Part shown: piece by piece, positions 13,001 to 20,496 of the stretch
Layout of the letters: every line of letters starts with the position of its first letter
Position numbering within the stretch: the stretch's first letter is position 1
Assembly (NCBI RefSeq): GCF_900496995.4
Contig: NC_044006.1
Coordinates: forward strand, 23,644,214-23,708,213
Origin: Aquila chrysaetos chrysaetos
Taxonomy: Eukaryota > Chordata > Aves > Accipitriformes > Accipitridae
DNA length: 64,000 bases
Direction of reading: 5' to 3'
The notes under the pieces: model-generated
Told to the model about the DNA's origin: nothing
The model's input: only the letters and a program-made list of their open reading frames with translations
The model's database searches: none
Translations under genes and position numbers: made by a program

Positions 13001-16000
13001 TATACTGAGCATGATGTCACATGGTATGGAATAGCTCCTTGGCTAGTTCAGGTCAGCTGCCCCGGCTATGCCCCCCCACCTCCCAGGTTCCTGTAAAAAT
13101 TAACTCTATCCCAGCTGAACCCAGGACATTATCCACCCCTTATTCTATACCATTTACATCATGCCCAGATCCTACATTTTCCAATCAACCGCTACCACTT
13201 TCCTTGTCTTATATATAGATATATATGTATATGGACACCCCCCCCCCCACACACACACACATACAAATAGTATTCCCTTAGTCAATGGGTTATCCCTCCA
13301 ATGTGTCCATCAATTTTATTTAGTCCATGACTTTGAGGCTCCATCTGTTGTAACACTTCTTCAGGATAAGAGAGATGGTGTGAGGTGTTGGGTTGTTGTA
13401 TGCTGTCTCTGGAACTTCTGGCTGGTACATTTGATGCAACCCACACCCTTGGTCTGCAGGTCGAAGATGTTGATCTTGAGGGAATTGCTGGGCGCCAGTT
13501 CAAGTTCTATCACTGTTGTTCTTGGCTCAGTTTCAAAGTCCATTCTTCAGTCATTTGGGTAATTCTTACAGTAATACCCTTGATATGGCATATAGACACT
13601 ATAGATACAATGACATACATTGGCAGGTTATTTAGCAGTTAAATATCATACAGCCTAGTTCACTGGCTATTCTCTCCCAAAATCAAATCTCCCTGAGGTA
13701 CACATCGAACTTCCCCATCCTTCTGCATCACCCACCAGGTGTACCCAGGTCCCTGAGCAAAAACCACCCCTTGGATGGGTTTGTCTCTGCGTGAGGGAGG
13801 ACTAACCCAGACTGTCTTTCCTAACATACTCCTCATGTGCACTACAGGAACTTTATCTCCTTCTACAGTATGTGGAAGTCTTGGTTGGGCGGGGCCCGCC
13901 CGATTGGTGGATCCTCTAGTATTAACTAACCAGGTGGCTTTTGTTAAATGTGTATCCCAATGTTTGAAAGTTCCACCCCCCATTGCTCTCAATGTAGTTT
14001 TCAGCAGTCCATTGTATCGTTCGATTTTTCCGGAGGCTGGTGCGTGATAAGGGATGTGATATACCCACTCAATGCCATGTTCTTTGGCCCAGGTGTCTAT
14101 GAGGTTGTTTCGGAAGTGAGTCCCGTTGTCTGACTCGATTCTTTCTGGGGTACCGTGTTGCCATAAGACTTTCTCTTCAAGGCCCAGGATAGTGTTCTGG
14201 GCAGTGGCGTGGGACACAGGATATGTTTCCAGCCATCCAGTGGTTGCTTCCACCATTGTAAGCACATGGCACTTGCCTAGGCGGGTTCGTGGGAGTGTGA
14301 TATAGTCAATCTGCCAGGCCTCCCACTGTTTATATTTCAGCCATCGCCCTCCATACGACAGGGGTTTCAGTCGCTTGGCTTGCTTAATTGCAGCACATGT
14401 TTCACATTCATGGATAACCTGTGCGATAGTGTCCATGGTTAAGTCCACCCCTCGATCGCGAGCCCATCTATATGTTGCATCTCTTCCCTGATGGCCCGAG
14501 GTATCATGGGCCCACTGAGCCATAAATAGCTCACCCCTACGTTGCCAGTCCAGGTCCACCTGAGACACTTCAATCTTGGCGGCTTGATCTGCCTGCTGGT
14601 TGTTTTGATGTTCTTCAGTGGCCCGACTCTTGGGTACATGAGCATCTACGTGGCGTACTTTTACCACTAGCTTCTCTATCCGAACAGCAATATCTTGCCA
14701 CAGTGCGGCAGCCCAGATGAGTTTACCTCTGCGCTGCCAATTGCTCTTCTTCCATTGCTGTAGCCACCCCCATAGGGCATTTGCCACCATCCATGAGTCG
14801 GTATAGAGATAGAGCACTGGCCACTTTTCTCTTTCAGCAATGTCTAACGCTAGCTGGATGGCTTTCACCTCTGCAAACTGACTCGATTCACCTTCTCCTT
14901 CAGCAGTTTCTGCGACTAGTCGTGTAGGACTCCATACAGCAGCCTTCCACCTCCGATGTTTTCCCACAATGCGACAGGACCCATCAGTGAACAGAGCATA
15001 TTGCCTCTCATTTTCTGGCAGTTTATTATACAGCGGGGCCTCTTCAGCCCGTGTCACCTCCTCCTCTGGCGACATTCCAAAATTTTTGCCTTCTGGCCAG
15101 TCCATGATCACTTCCACAATTCCTGGGCGACTGGGGTTTCCTATGCGAGCCCGTTGTGTGATCAGTGCAGCCCACTTACTCCACGTGGCATCAGTTGCAT
15201 GATGTGTAGAGGAGACCTTCCCTTTGAACATCCAGCCCAGCACTGGCAGTAGGGGTGCTAAGAGGAGCTGTGTTTCAGTACCAACCACTTCTGAGGCGGC
15301 TTGAACTCCTTCATATGCTGCCAATATCTCTTTTTCAGTTGGAGTATAGCGAGCCTCGGATCCTCTGTATCCCCGACTCCAAAACCCCAGGGGTCGACCT
15401 CGGGTCTCCCCAGGTGCTTTCTGCCAGAGGCTCCAGGTAGGGCCATTCTCCCCAGCTGCAGTGTAGAGCACATTTATAACATCTTGTCCTGCCCGGACTG
15501 GCCCAAGAACTACTGCATGAACAATCTCCCGCTTAATTTGTTCAAAAGCTTGTCGTTGCTCAGGCCCCCATTTAAAATCATTCTTCTTCCGGGTAACTTG
15601 GTAGAGAGGACTTACAATTTGACTGTAATTTGGAATATGCATTCTCCAAAAGCCCACAACACCTAAGAAAGCTTGTGTTTCCTTTTTATTAGTTGGTGGG
15701 GACATAGCTGCTATTTTGTTGATCACATCCATAGGGATCTGACGACGCCCGTCTTGCCATTTTACTCCTAAGAACTGGATCTCCTGTGCAGGTCCCTTGA
15801 CCTTACTTTCTTTTATGGCAAAACCAGCCATCAAAAGGATTTGGATTATTTTCTTCCCTTTCTCAAAAACTTCTTCTGCCGTGTTGCCCCATACGATGAT
15901 GTCATCAATGTATTGCAGGTGCTCTGGAGCTTCACCTTTTTCCAGTGCAGCCTGGATCAGTCCATGGCAAATAGTGGGGCTGTGTTTCCACCCCTGGGGC

Positions 16001-19000
16001 AGTCGATTCCAGGTGTACTGGACACCCCTCCAAGTAAAGGCAAACTGTGGCCTGCACTCCGCTGCCAAAGGGATGGAAAAAAATGCATTAGCAATGTCAA
16101 TTGTGGCATACCACTTAGCTGCCTTTGATTCCAGTTCATATTGAAGCTCTAACATATCTGGCACAGCAGCGCTCAGCGGTGGCGTGACTTCATTCAGCCC
16201 ACGATAGTCTACTGTTAGTCTCCATTCCCCATTAGATTTCCGCACGGGCCATATGGGACTATTAAAGGGTGAGTGAGTCTTGCTGATCACTCCTTGACTC
16301 TCCAATTGGCAAATCAGCTTATGGATGGGGATCAGGGAATCTCGGTTGGTGCGATATTGCCGCCGGTGCACCGGCGTGGTAGCAATTGGCACCTGTTGTT
16401 CTTCAACCTTCAGCAACCCCACAACCGAAGGGTCTTGAGAGAGACCAGGCAGGGTAGACAGCTGTTCAATCTCCTCCGTCTCCAATGCAGCTATACCAAA
16501 AGCCCAACGGTACCCTTTTGGGTCCTTGAAATATCCCCTCCTGAGATAATCTATACCAAGGATGCACGGGGCCTCTGGGCCAGTTGCAATGGGGTGTTTA
16601 TGCCACTCATTCCCGGTTAGACTCATTTCAGCTTCTAATACGGTTAGCTCTCGGGATCCCCCTGTCACACCAGAGATACAGATGGGTTCTGCCCCTTTAT
16701 AACTTGATGGCATTAGGGTGCATTGTGCACCAGTGTCTACTAGAGCCTTATATTCCTGTGGGTCTGATGTGCCAGGCCATCGAATCCACACTGTCCAGTA
16801 GACTCGGTTGTCCCTCTCCTCCACCTGGCTGGAGGCAGGGCCCCTCTAATCCTGGTTAGAATATTCGTTACTCACTTTTCGCACCCGTGAATCAGAAGTC
16901 CCTTCAAGAGGATCAGAAATGTGATCAGCCCATCTACTGCATCTGGGGGACTCCTCACAGGAAACTGGAGCAGCAGTTTTCCAAGAAGAATCCTCTTTCC
17001 TGGTTGCTTTTTCTCGCAACTCCCATACCCATGCATCCAGGACTGAGGTAGGTTTTCCATCCCACTTCCTCATGTCCTCTCCATGGTCACGCAGGTAAAA
17101 CCACAGGTTAGCCCGTCGTGTGTACTTTCTCTCTCCTCTCTCTTGGGCAGAGGAATGCTTACTCCCAATAGCTGCGATGCGGGCCTGTACAGGTGGGGAG
17201 GAAGACATATCCACTTTGAATTGCTGGAACTCTCGGGACAATTCCTCTACAGCCGAGACACAGGCCCGTAGGGAGGAAGAGAGACTTCCTTCGTATTGCC
17301 GGAGTTGGACTGCCAATTCATCCACCGTTTGTCCATGGCCTTCTTTCCAGGACATTACTGCCAATGAGTTGGCATAGGTTGGTGGTGCACTTCGTAGAAA
17401 CTTCCGCCACATGGGTTGTGTGCATTGGACATCATCTGGGTCTATGGGTGACTGCGCATTTTCTGGATCATTATAAATCACCTCCAGCACGGCTAATTCC
17501 CTCAGGTACTGGATACCTCTCTCCATGGTGGTCCACTTGCTTTGGTGACATGTAACTTCATCCTTGAAGGGGTATCTTTCCTTTACACCTAACAGAAGTC
17601 GCCTCCAGAGGCTGAGGACTTGTGTTTTTCTCCCAATCGCCTTGTCGATGCCCCCTTCCCTAGACAGAGATCCCAACTGCTTGGCTTCCTTACCCTCTAA
17701 TTCCACACTACTAGCCCCATTATCCCAGCATCGGAGCAGCCAGGTAACAATGTGCTCACCTGGGCGGCGGCTAAAATCTTTTCGCATGTCACGCAACTCA
17801 CTCAGGGATAGAGATCGGGTGATTATTTCAGGTTCTGCCTCTTCCTCCTGTTCTCGTGATGACCCTGGTTCATCTTCATCTCTCACTGAGCGAACTGATT
17901 TCTTTGTGTGTTTCTTTTTCTGTACAGGGGCGACTGATACTGGCACAGGTTGGTTCTCTGGTTTAGCTGCAGTATCCGTCACTGCGGTTGGGGTAGCCGC
18001 GCTGCCTGTTGCCGGGGTAGGGCTAGCCACGGTGCCTGCTGCCCTGTTTTCCATCTTTTCCCCCTTTTCTCCCTGAGGGTGCTGCATAATATCAAGCAGT
18101 GTTTGGTAGATACTGGCCAGGGCCCAGCACACTGCAGCGAGTTGTACGTCTTTGGAATAGCCACAGCATTTTTCTTTCAAATATTCTACCACTTCATGAG
18201 GGTTCTGTAGTTGTTCAGGAGTGAACTTCCAAGCCACTGGGGGTGAGAAGTTCTCTAGATACCTGCCCATATCCTCCCACATGCCGTGCCACCCATGAAT
18301 ATCCAGCTTTGGGGCAGATCTCTGGGTGGTACTCTTAAAGAGCCTTTTTGTAGCCCTAAACAAGACCTGAAACATATTCAGGAGGCATAGCACTAACAGC
18401 ACAGTGGCTTGTGCATCCCAAGGATATTCAAAGTTCTCAAAAGCTGTTGTAATTAGTCGGAAGGAGAAAAGGGAGGCGAACGGACGGGGGGAAGTATCCC
18501 CCCCTAACTCCCCCATGGATTGGCTGTAATTACCAATAAAATCCGATAGAAGGTGCCCAAAGTATGGAAATGATATCACTGCCTCATACAGATACCAGCT
18601 TAACCTCATGACCAGTGATGTAATCATTTCACAAGTCGACATTGCCCAGTACAGCAAAATGATAATCCCAATCACTCTCCCAGAGGTGAGAAACGTAACT
18701 ACAGGCAATACATAGAGCATATAAGGACCTACAAAACGCCACCATGTAAACAAATTAATCAACATTGTGACTAACATCTATTTATCTAATATAAGGAATG
18801 CGTATGACAAATTTGTTTCAACACGCTCTGGCCAGATCTGTCGTTATCTCAACCCTTCGTGCCCCACGTTGGGCGCCAAAAAGGACTGTCGTGGTTTCAG
18901 CCCAGCCGGTAACAAAGGACCACGCAGCCGCTCGCTCACTCCTCCCGCCCCCTCCGGTGGGATAGGGGGGAGACGGAGGAGAGAAAAGAAAAAAAACTGG

Positions 19001-20496
19001 AACCTCGAGGGTTGGGATAAGGGCAGTTTACTGGGACAACGCAAAAAAGTTACAACAACAACGACGGTACTAATGAAAGGGTATACAGAAAAGAGTGATG
19101 CACAGTGCAACTGCTCACCACCCGGGACCCGACGCTCCGCCACTTCCCCCACCGAAAGTCGAGAGCAGGAGAGACCTCCCCCCGGCCCACTCCCCATGTA
19201 TATACTGAGCATGATGTCACATGGTATGGAATAGCTCCTTGGCTAGTTCAGGTCAGCTGCCCCGGCTATGCCCCCCCACCTCCCAGGTTCCTGTAAAAAT
19301 TAACTCTATCCCAGCTGAACCCAGGACAGCCATTTATGTTGTTTTTTAATATTTTATGATTCTTTTACATTGGCAGATTAGAAGAGACCAAAAATACCCT
19401 CAAAATCAAAGAGAATACTTGTCTTGAAATTACTCTGGAGATGGAACGAACAAGAGCTTTGGAGCTGAAAGCATTTCGTGAAAAAGAAGAAATTAGATCA
19501 AAACTGGAGGAAACGTATGAAGAGAAAGACAGAATTGGAAAGGTTATATATGTATAATTTTTTTGTTGTCTGTACAGTAGAATCTTATTCAGCAGAGGTA
19601 GAGCTGTTGCTAACTGGACAATATTCTGAATTAATTAGTGATCAAAGACTGCCTCTGAAAATGTTTTGTCTTGCAGTTTAGTTGTATGTGTAATGCAGCT
19701 GCCTGCACTAGTGGAACTCCGGGTACAGAAATCACTGTTGCAATTCGTAATACAAATCAAATGGTGCTTTTTTTTCTCCCTTTTAGAGGGATCTAATGTA
19801 GTACCTAAGGAGACGCAAGACAACTATGTATTTCCTGAATAAACCCAACTCTTGCATCATATGTTACAACAAACTTAAATGTCAGTACGTTAATAGTTCT
19901 AAAGAAGCTATTTCTTCTGAAAACAGAAGGAGGGGCTACAGTTAAGAGGTACATGATGTATTTATTAATTACAGGAAATGGACCTGCTGAGGAAGCAAGT
20001 TGACTTTCTTGCTGAGGAGAATGGGAAATTACTTGGTCATCAAAACCTAAACCAGAAGATTCAGTATCTTGTGAAACTGAAGAAAGATTATGCTAAACTT
20101 ACAGAGGTAAGTTGCAGAGTAGAATACAGATGAAGTAATGGCCTGACATAGAAGAGAGCTGTTTTGAGAATGAAAATGAAAGTTCTTGCTCTTTTGCCGG
20201 AGAGTAATAGATAGATATCTCTGATTTTATGCAGTTGTGTAGGTCACGGCTGGTCTGTCTCCTCACAGGCCCCAGACAAGAATCCCCCCATTTTATTTCC
20301 TCAAGTACATAGTGTATAAAACACTTAAACAAGTGTAGATACCACTTATTTAGAAATATGAAAGAAGTGAGTATAACTTCCTTAATACACCCATGTTTTT
20401 CCTGTTTTACAGGAGACTGAAAAACTACGAGTTGAAAATGCTTTTTTGAAGGAATCAAAAAAATGTGACATATGTAGACATCGCGATCAGCTATAA
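948..20496 (+). CDS. KIF15: Kinesin family member 15, C-terminal part (14 exons)
   Basis: KIF15 is a plus-end-directed spindle kinesin that works with TPX2 and backs up Eg5 in keeping spindles bipolar. Only the 3' part of the gene is here. Coding exons are 948-1033, 1471-1546, 1837-1923, 2885-2989, 3858-3980, 5467-5613, 6605-6709, 6997-7161, 7612-7718, 10343-10415, 11027-11064, 19377-19542, 19975-20106 and 20413-20496. All have GT-AG borders and compatible phases, giving 497 residues plus stop. The product is Glu/Lys/Leu-rich coiled coil throughout. The segment FLAEENGKLLGHQNLNQKIQ followed by a LKKD and an EETEKLR block is what I recall of the KIF15 C-terminus. The motor domain lies left of the window. 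TMEM42 and TGM4 follow as in human, which supports the assignment. An ERV sits in the intron 11065-19376. Full-length human KIF15 is about 1388 aa, so roughly a third is present. Confidence 0.93.
1471..1546 (+). CDS. KIF15: KIF15 exon
   Basis: 76 bp between ttctccag and gtacga. It completes the split Lys codon of the previous exon and encodes ELLKVLEKAQVEKPSSEM and onward, ending in phase 0. Confidence 0.88.
1837..1923 (+). CDS. KIF15: KIF15 exon
   Basis: 87 bp, phase 0 at both ends, between ttcttctag and gtttgg. It encodes a heptad-rich helix beginning EAKLQKLEQELAAAEEII. Confidence 0.88.
2885..2989 (+). CDS. KIF15: KIF15 exon
   Basis: 105 bp, phase 0, between tgttgcag and gtatgt. It encodes EVVTGLMRQIQELRSLVNH and onward. 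Confidence 0.88.
3858..3980 (+). CDS. KIF15: KIF15 exon
   Basis: 123 bp, phase 0, between tttttgtag and gtaaaa. The product includes NQEKKIEELREALERRQ, typical coiled coil. Confidence 0.88.
5467..5613 (+). CDS. KIF15: KIF15 exon
   Basis: 147 bp, phase 0, between caaaacag and gtaaaa. It encodes RDLLCEDLHHTTDQLIRL and a following coiled-coil stretch. The acceptor has a weak pyrimidine tract, but the frame and phase fit both neighbours. Confidence 0.85.
6605..6709 (+). CDS. KIF15: KIF15 exon
   Basis: 105 bp, phase 0, between ctaatag and gtatgg. It encodes LGKMTEELEKRKNEYELKMK and onward. Confidence 0.88.
6997..7161 (+). CDS. KIF15: KIF15 exon
   Basis: 165 bp, phase 0, between cttgccag and gtacta. 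It starts CPKTPPNFDVNLAKLLETHE, a non-helical Pro-containing break followed by more coiled coil. Confidence 0.9.
7612..7718 (+). CDS. KIF15: KIF15 exon
   Basis: 107 bp between cttgcttag and gtaaag, ending with two bases of a Ser codon. It encodes EQLNELENLRLEMQILVENN and onward. Confidence 0.88.
7719..10342. other. KIF15 intron, no recognised content
   Basis: 2.6 kb of AT-rich intron between two KIF15 exons. I see no open frame with a family resemblance, no clear repeat family and no RNA gene. Confidence 0.55.
10343..10415 (+). CDS. KIF15: KIF15 exon
   Basis: 73 bp between tttttctag and gtgtat. It completes the split Ser codon and encodes DQKHPDVQYIKEKEEEIAEE and onward, phase 0 at its end. 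Confidence 0.86.
11027..11064 (+). CDS. KIF15: KIF15 exon (short)
   Basis: 38-bp exon between ttttacag and gtaagt encoding IKAMEEMLKIKA and two bases of a Glu codon. The next exon, beyond the ERV insertion, supplies the third base. Confidence 0.82.
11065..12686. other. KIF15 intron up to the ERV
   Basis: 1.6 kb, very AT-rich at about 11380-11520. The stretch 11840-12560 is less AT-rich and could be an old repeat, but I recognise no family. The last five bases (GCCAT, 12682-12686) are the left target-site duplication of the ERV. Confidence 0.55.
12687..13128 (-). repeat. ERV 3' LTR
   Basis: 442 bp, reading TGTCCTGGG...CCACGACA on the minus strand. Identical to the 5' LTR except T at 12840 on the plus strand where the other copy has C at 19040. 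Confidence 0.97.
13129..13659 (-). other. ERV 3' non-coding region between pol and the 3' LTR
   Basis: 530 bp with no env-like frame. It holds a C-run plus (CA)n microsatellite at about 13237-13262. A purine-rich AATAAGGGGTGG stretch on the minus strand at about 13133-13144, directly before the LTR, is the likely polypurine tract. Confidence 0.65.
13660..16845 (-). CDS. pol: Pol polyprotein of the ERV (protease, RT, RNase H, integrase)
   Basis: An uninterrupted 1061-codon frame after the gag UAG; the first usable start-like codon is GTG at 16824. Counting from that codon: aspartic protease DTGA at 30-33 with ILGIDYL at 88-94; reverse transcriptase with a catalytic Asp near 243 and YIDD at 305-308; RNase H with TDGS at 613-616, YTDS at 674-677 and HVDAH at 725-729; integrase zinc-binding His at about 773 and 778 with Cys 807 and 810; integrase catalytic Asp 840, Asp 899, Glu 935 (35 residues between the last two). 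A Trp/Val-rich C-terminal region completes integrase. No dUTPase follows and no env. Every catalytic residue I could check is present. Because no ATG precedes the protease, Pol is most likely made by UAG readthrough as a Gag-Pol fusion. Confidence 0.95.
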   Translation of the reverse strand, partial: RGPASSQVEERDNRVYWTVWIRWPGTSDPQEYKALVDTGAQCTLMPSSYKGAEPICISGVTGGSRELTVLEAEMSLTGNEWHKHPIATGPEAPCILGIDYLRRGYFKDPKGYRWAFGIAALETEEIEQLSTLPGLSQDPSVVGLLKVEEQQVPIATTPVHRRQYRTNRDSLIPIHKLICQLESQGVISKTHSPFNSPIWPVRKSNGEWRLTVDYRGLNEVTPPLSAAVPDMLELQYELESKAAKWYATIDIANAFFSIPLAAECRPQFAFTWRGVQYTWNRLPQGWKHSPTICHGLIQAALEKGEAPEHLQYIDDIIVWGNTAEEVFEKGKKIIQILLMAGFAIKESKVKGPAQEIQFLGVKWQDGRRQIPMDVINKIAAMSPPTNKKETQAFLGVVGFWRMHIPNYSQIVSPLYQVTRKKNDFKWGPEQRQAFEQIKREIVHAVVLGPVRAGQDVINVLYTAAGENGPTWSLWQKAPGETRGRPLGFWSRGYRGSEARYTPTEKEILAAYEGVQAASEVVGTETQLLLAPLLPVLGWMFKGKVSSTHHATDATWSKWAALITQRARIGNPSRPGIVEVIMDWPEGKNFGMSPEEEVTRAEEAPLYNKLPENERQYALFTDGSCRIVGKHRRWKAAVWSPTRLVAETAEGEGESSQFAEVKAIQLALDIAEREKWPVLYLYTDSWMVANALWGWLQQWKKSNWQRRGKLIWAAALWQDIAVRIEKLVVKVRHVDAHVPKSRATEEHQNNQQADQAAKIEVSQVDLDWQRRGELFMAQWAHDTSGHQGRDATYRWARDRGVDLTMDTIAQVIHECETCAAIKQAKRLKPLSYGGRWLKYKQWEAWQIDYITLPRTRLGKCHVLTMVEATTGWLETYPVSHATAQNTILGLEEKVLWQHGTPERIESDNGTHFRNNLIDTWAKEHGIEWVYHIPYHAPASGKIERYNGLLKTTLRAMGGGTFKHWDTHLTKATWLVNTRGSTNRAGPAQPRLPHTVEGDKVPVVHMRSMLGKTVWVSPPSRRDKPIQGVVFAQGPGYTWWVMQKDGEVRCVPQGDLILGENSQ
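16771..16848 (-). promoter_or_regulatory. Putative UAG readthrough signal between gag and pol
   Basis: On the minus strand the gag UAG (16846-16848) is followed after 10 nt by an 18-nt perfect hairpin (16818-16835), stem CCTCCA/TGGAGG and loop GCCAGG. The loop is exactly complementary to CCTGGC at 16771-16776, so an H-type pseudoknot is possible with a connecting loop of about 41 nt. Murine leukaemia virus uses a pseudoknot 8 nt after its gag UAG. The arrangement is seen in sequence; function is inferred. Confidence 0.6.
16846..18777 (-). CDS. gag: Gag-like polyprotein of the ERV with hydrophobic N-terminus
   Basis: A 643-residue frame, 83 nt downstream of the primer binding site, in the gag position. 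The ATG at 18777 is the first in the transcript after the PBS. Residues about 15-75 are strongly hydrophobic with two to three possible membrane spans. A further hydrophobic stretch is at about 121-140, followed by a basic patch. A Pro/Thr/Ala-rich linker (about 248-285), a KKK-rich basic stretch (about 287-296) and an acidic stretch (about 300-317) come next. A helical region (about 320-520) resembles the capsid-like part of avian ERV proteins in my memory. No CCHC zinc knuckle is visible. It ends with UAG in frame with pol. Assignment as Gag rests mainly on position; the hydrophobic start is unusual. Confidence 0.78.
   Translation of the reverse strand: MLVTMLINLFTWWRFVGPYMLYVLPVVTFLTSGRVIGIIILLYWAMSTCEMITSLVMRLSWYLYEAVISFPYFGHLLSDFIGNYSQSMGELGGDTSPRPFASLFSFRLITTAFENFEYPWDAQATVLLVLCLLNMFQVLFRATKRLFKSTTQRSAPKLDIHGWHGMWEDMGRYLENFSPPVAWKFTPEQLQNPHEVVEYLKEKCCGYSKDVQLAAVCWALASIYQTLLDIMQHPQGEKGEKMENRAAGTVASPTPATGSAATPTAVTDTAAKPENQPVPVSVAPVQKKKHTKKSVRSVRDEDEPGSSREQEEEAEPEIITRSLSLSELRDMRKDFSRRPGEHIVTWLLRCWDNGASSVELEGKEAKQLGSLSREGGIDKAIGRKTQVLSLWRRLLLGVKERYPFKDEVTCHQSKWTTMERGIQYLRELAVLEVIYNDPENAQSPIDPDDVQCTQPMWRKFLRSAPPTYANSLAVMSWKEGHGQTVDELAVQLRQYEGSLSSSLRACVSAVEELSREFQQFKVDMSSSPPVQARIAAIGSKHSSAQERGERKYTRRANLWFYLRDHGEDMRKWDGKPTSVLDAWVWELREKATRKEDSSWKTAAPVSCEESPRCSRWADHISDPLEGTSDSRVRKVSNEYSNQD
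18778..18860 (-). other. ERV leader between PBS and gag
   Basis: Only 83 nt separate the primer binding site from the gag-like ATG. I see no obvious packaging stem-loop, and the leader is short for a retrovirus. Confidence 0.6.
18861..18878 (-). promoter_or_regulatory. ERV primer binding site, tRNA-Lys1,2 type
   Basis: On the minus strand TGGCGCCCAACGTGGGGC lies 8 nt inside the 5' LTR. This is the 18-base site complementary to tRNA-Lys1,2, the primer type I recall for Mason-Pfizer monkey virus and visna. No mismatch to the remembered site. Confidence 0.85.
18887..19328 (-). repeat. ERV 5' LTR
   Basis: 442 bp with TG/CA ends. A TATA-like TATATAC on the minus strand at 19198-19204 probably positions the proviral transcription start. 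Immediately outside lies the target duplication GCCAT. Confidence 0.97.
19198..19204 (-). promoter_or_regulatory. TATA-like box in the ERV 5' LTR
   Basis: TATATAC on the minus strand, the only TATA-like motif I see in the LTR. Transcription from it would run antisense to KIF15. Same motif in the 3' LTR near 12998-13004. Confidence 0.5.
19377..19542 (+). CDS. KIF15: KIF15 exon just downstream of the ERV
   Basis: 166 bp between ttggcag and gttata. It completes the Glu codon left open at 11064 and encodes LEETKNTLKIKENTCLEITL and onward. Its acceptor lies 48 nt from the outer end of the right LTR. Confidence 0.88.
19975..20106 (+). CDS. KIF15: KIF15 exon
   Basis: 132 bp, phase 0, between taattacag and gtaagt. 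It carries the most recognisable KIF15 signature in the window, NGKLLGHQNLNQKIQYLVKL. Confidence 0.93.
20413..20496 (+). CDS. KIF15: KIF15 last coding exon
   Basis: 84 bp including TAA. It encodes ETEKLRVENAFLKESKKCDI and a short Cys/His-containing tail ending RDQL. The sequence up to FLKE matches what I recall of other KIF15 proteins; the last dozen residues look lineage-specific. Confidence 0.92.
   Translation, partial: ETEKLRVENAFLKESKKCDICRHRDQL

Larger units (their letters stand above)
12687..19328 (-). mobile_element. Full-length endogenous retrovirus, ERV-L-like class III, antisense in KIF15
   Basis: A complete provirus of 6642 bp read on the minus strand: 5' LTR 18887-19328, primer binding site 18861-18878, gag-like frame 16846-18777, pol 13660-16845, 3' LTR 12687-13128. 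It is flanked by the 5-bp duplication GCCAT (12682-12686 and 19329-19333). The LTRs begin TG, end CA, are both 442 bp, and differ at one position (12840 versus 19040), so insertion was recent. There is no env and no dUTPase-like domain. Pol has an in-frame protease, reverse transcriptase, RNase H and integrase. The RNase H/integrase organisation and absence of env fit avian ERV-L-like elements; the exact family needs a repeat library. Confidence 0.97.

Noticed and set aside
12617-13012. Long frame running into the left LTR, repeated at 18844-19212
   Set aside because: The same frame appears in both LTR copies; it is LTR sequence read by chance, not a gene.
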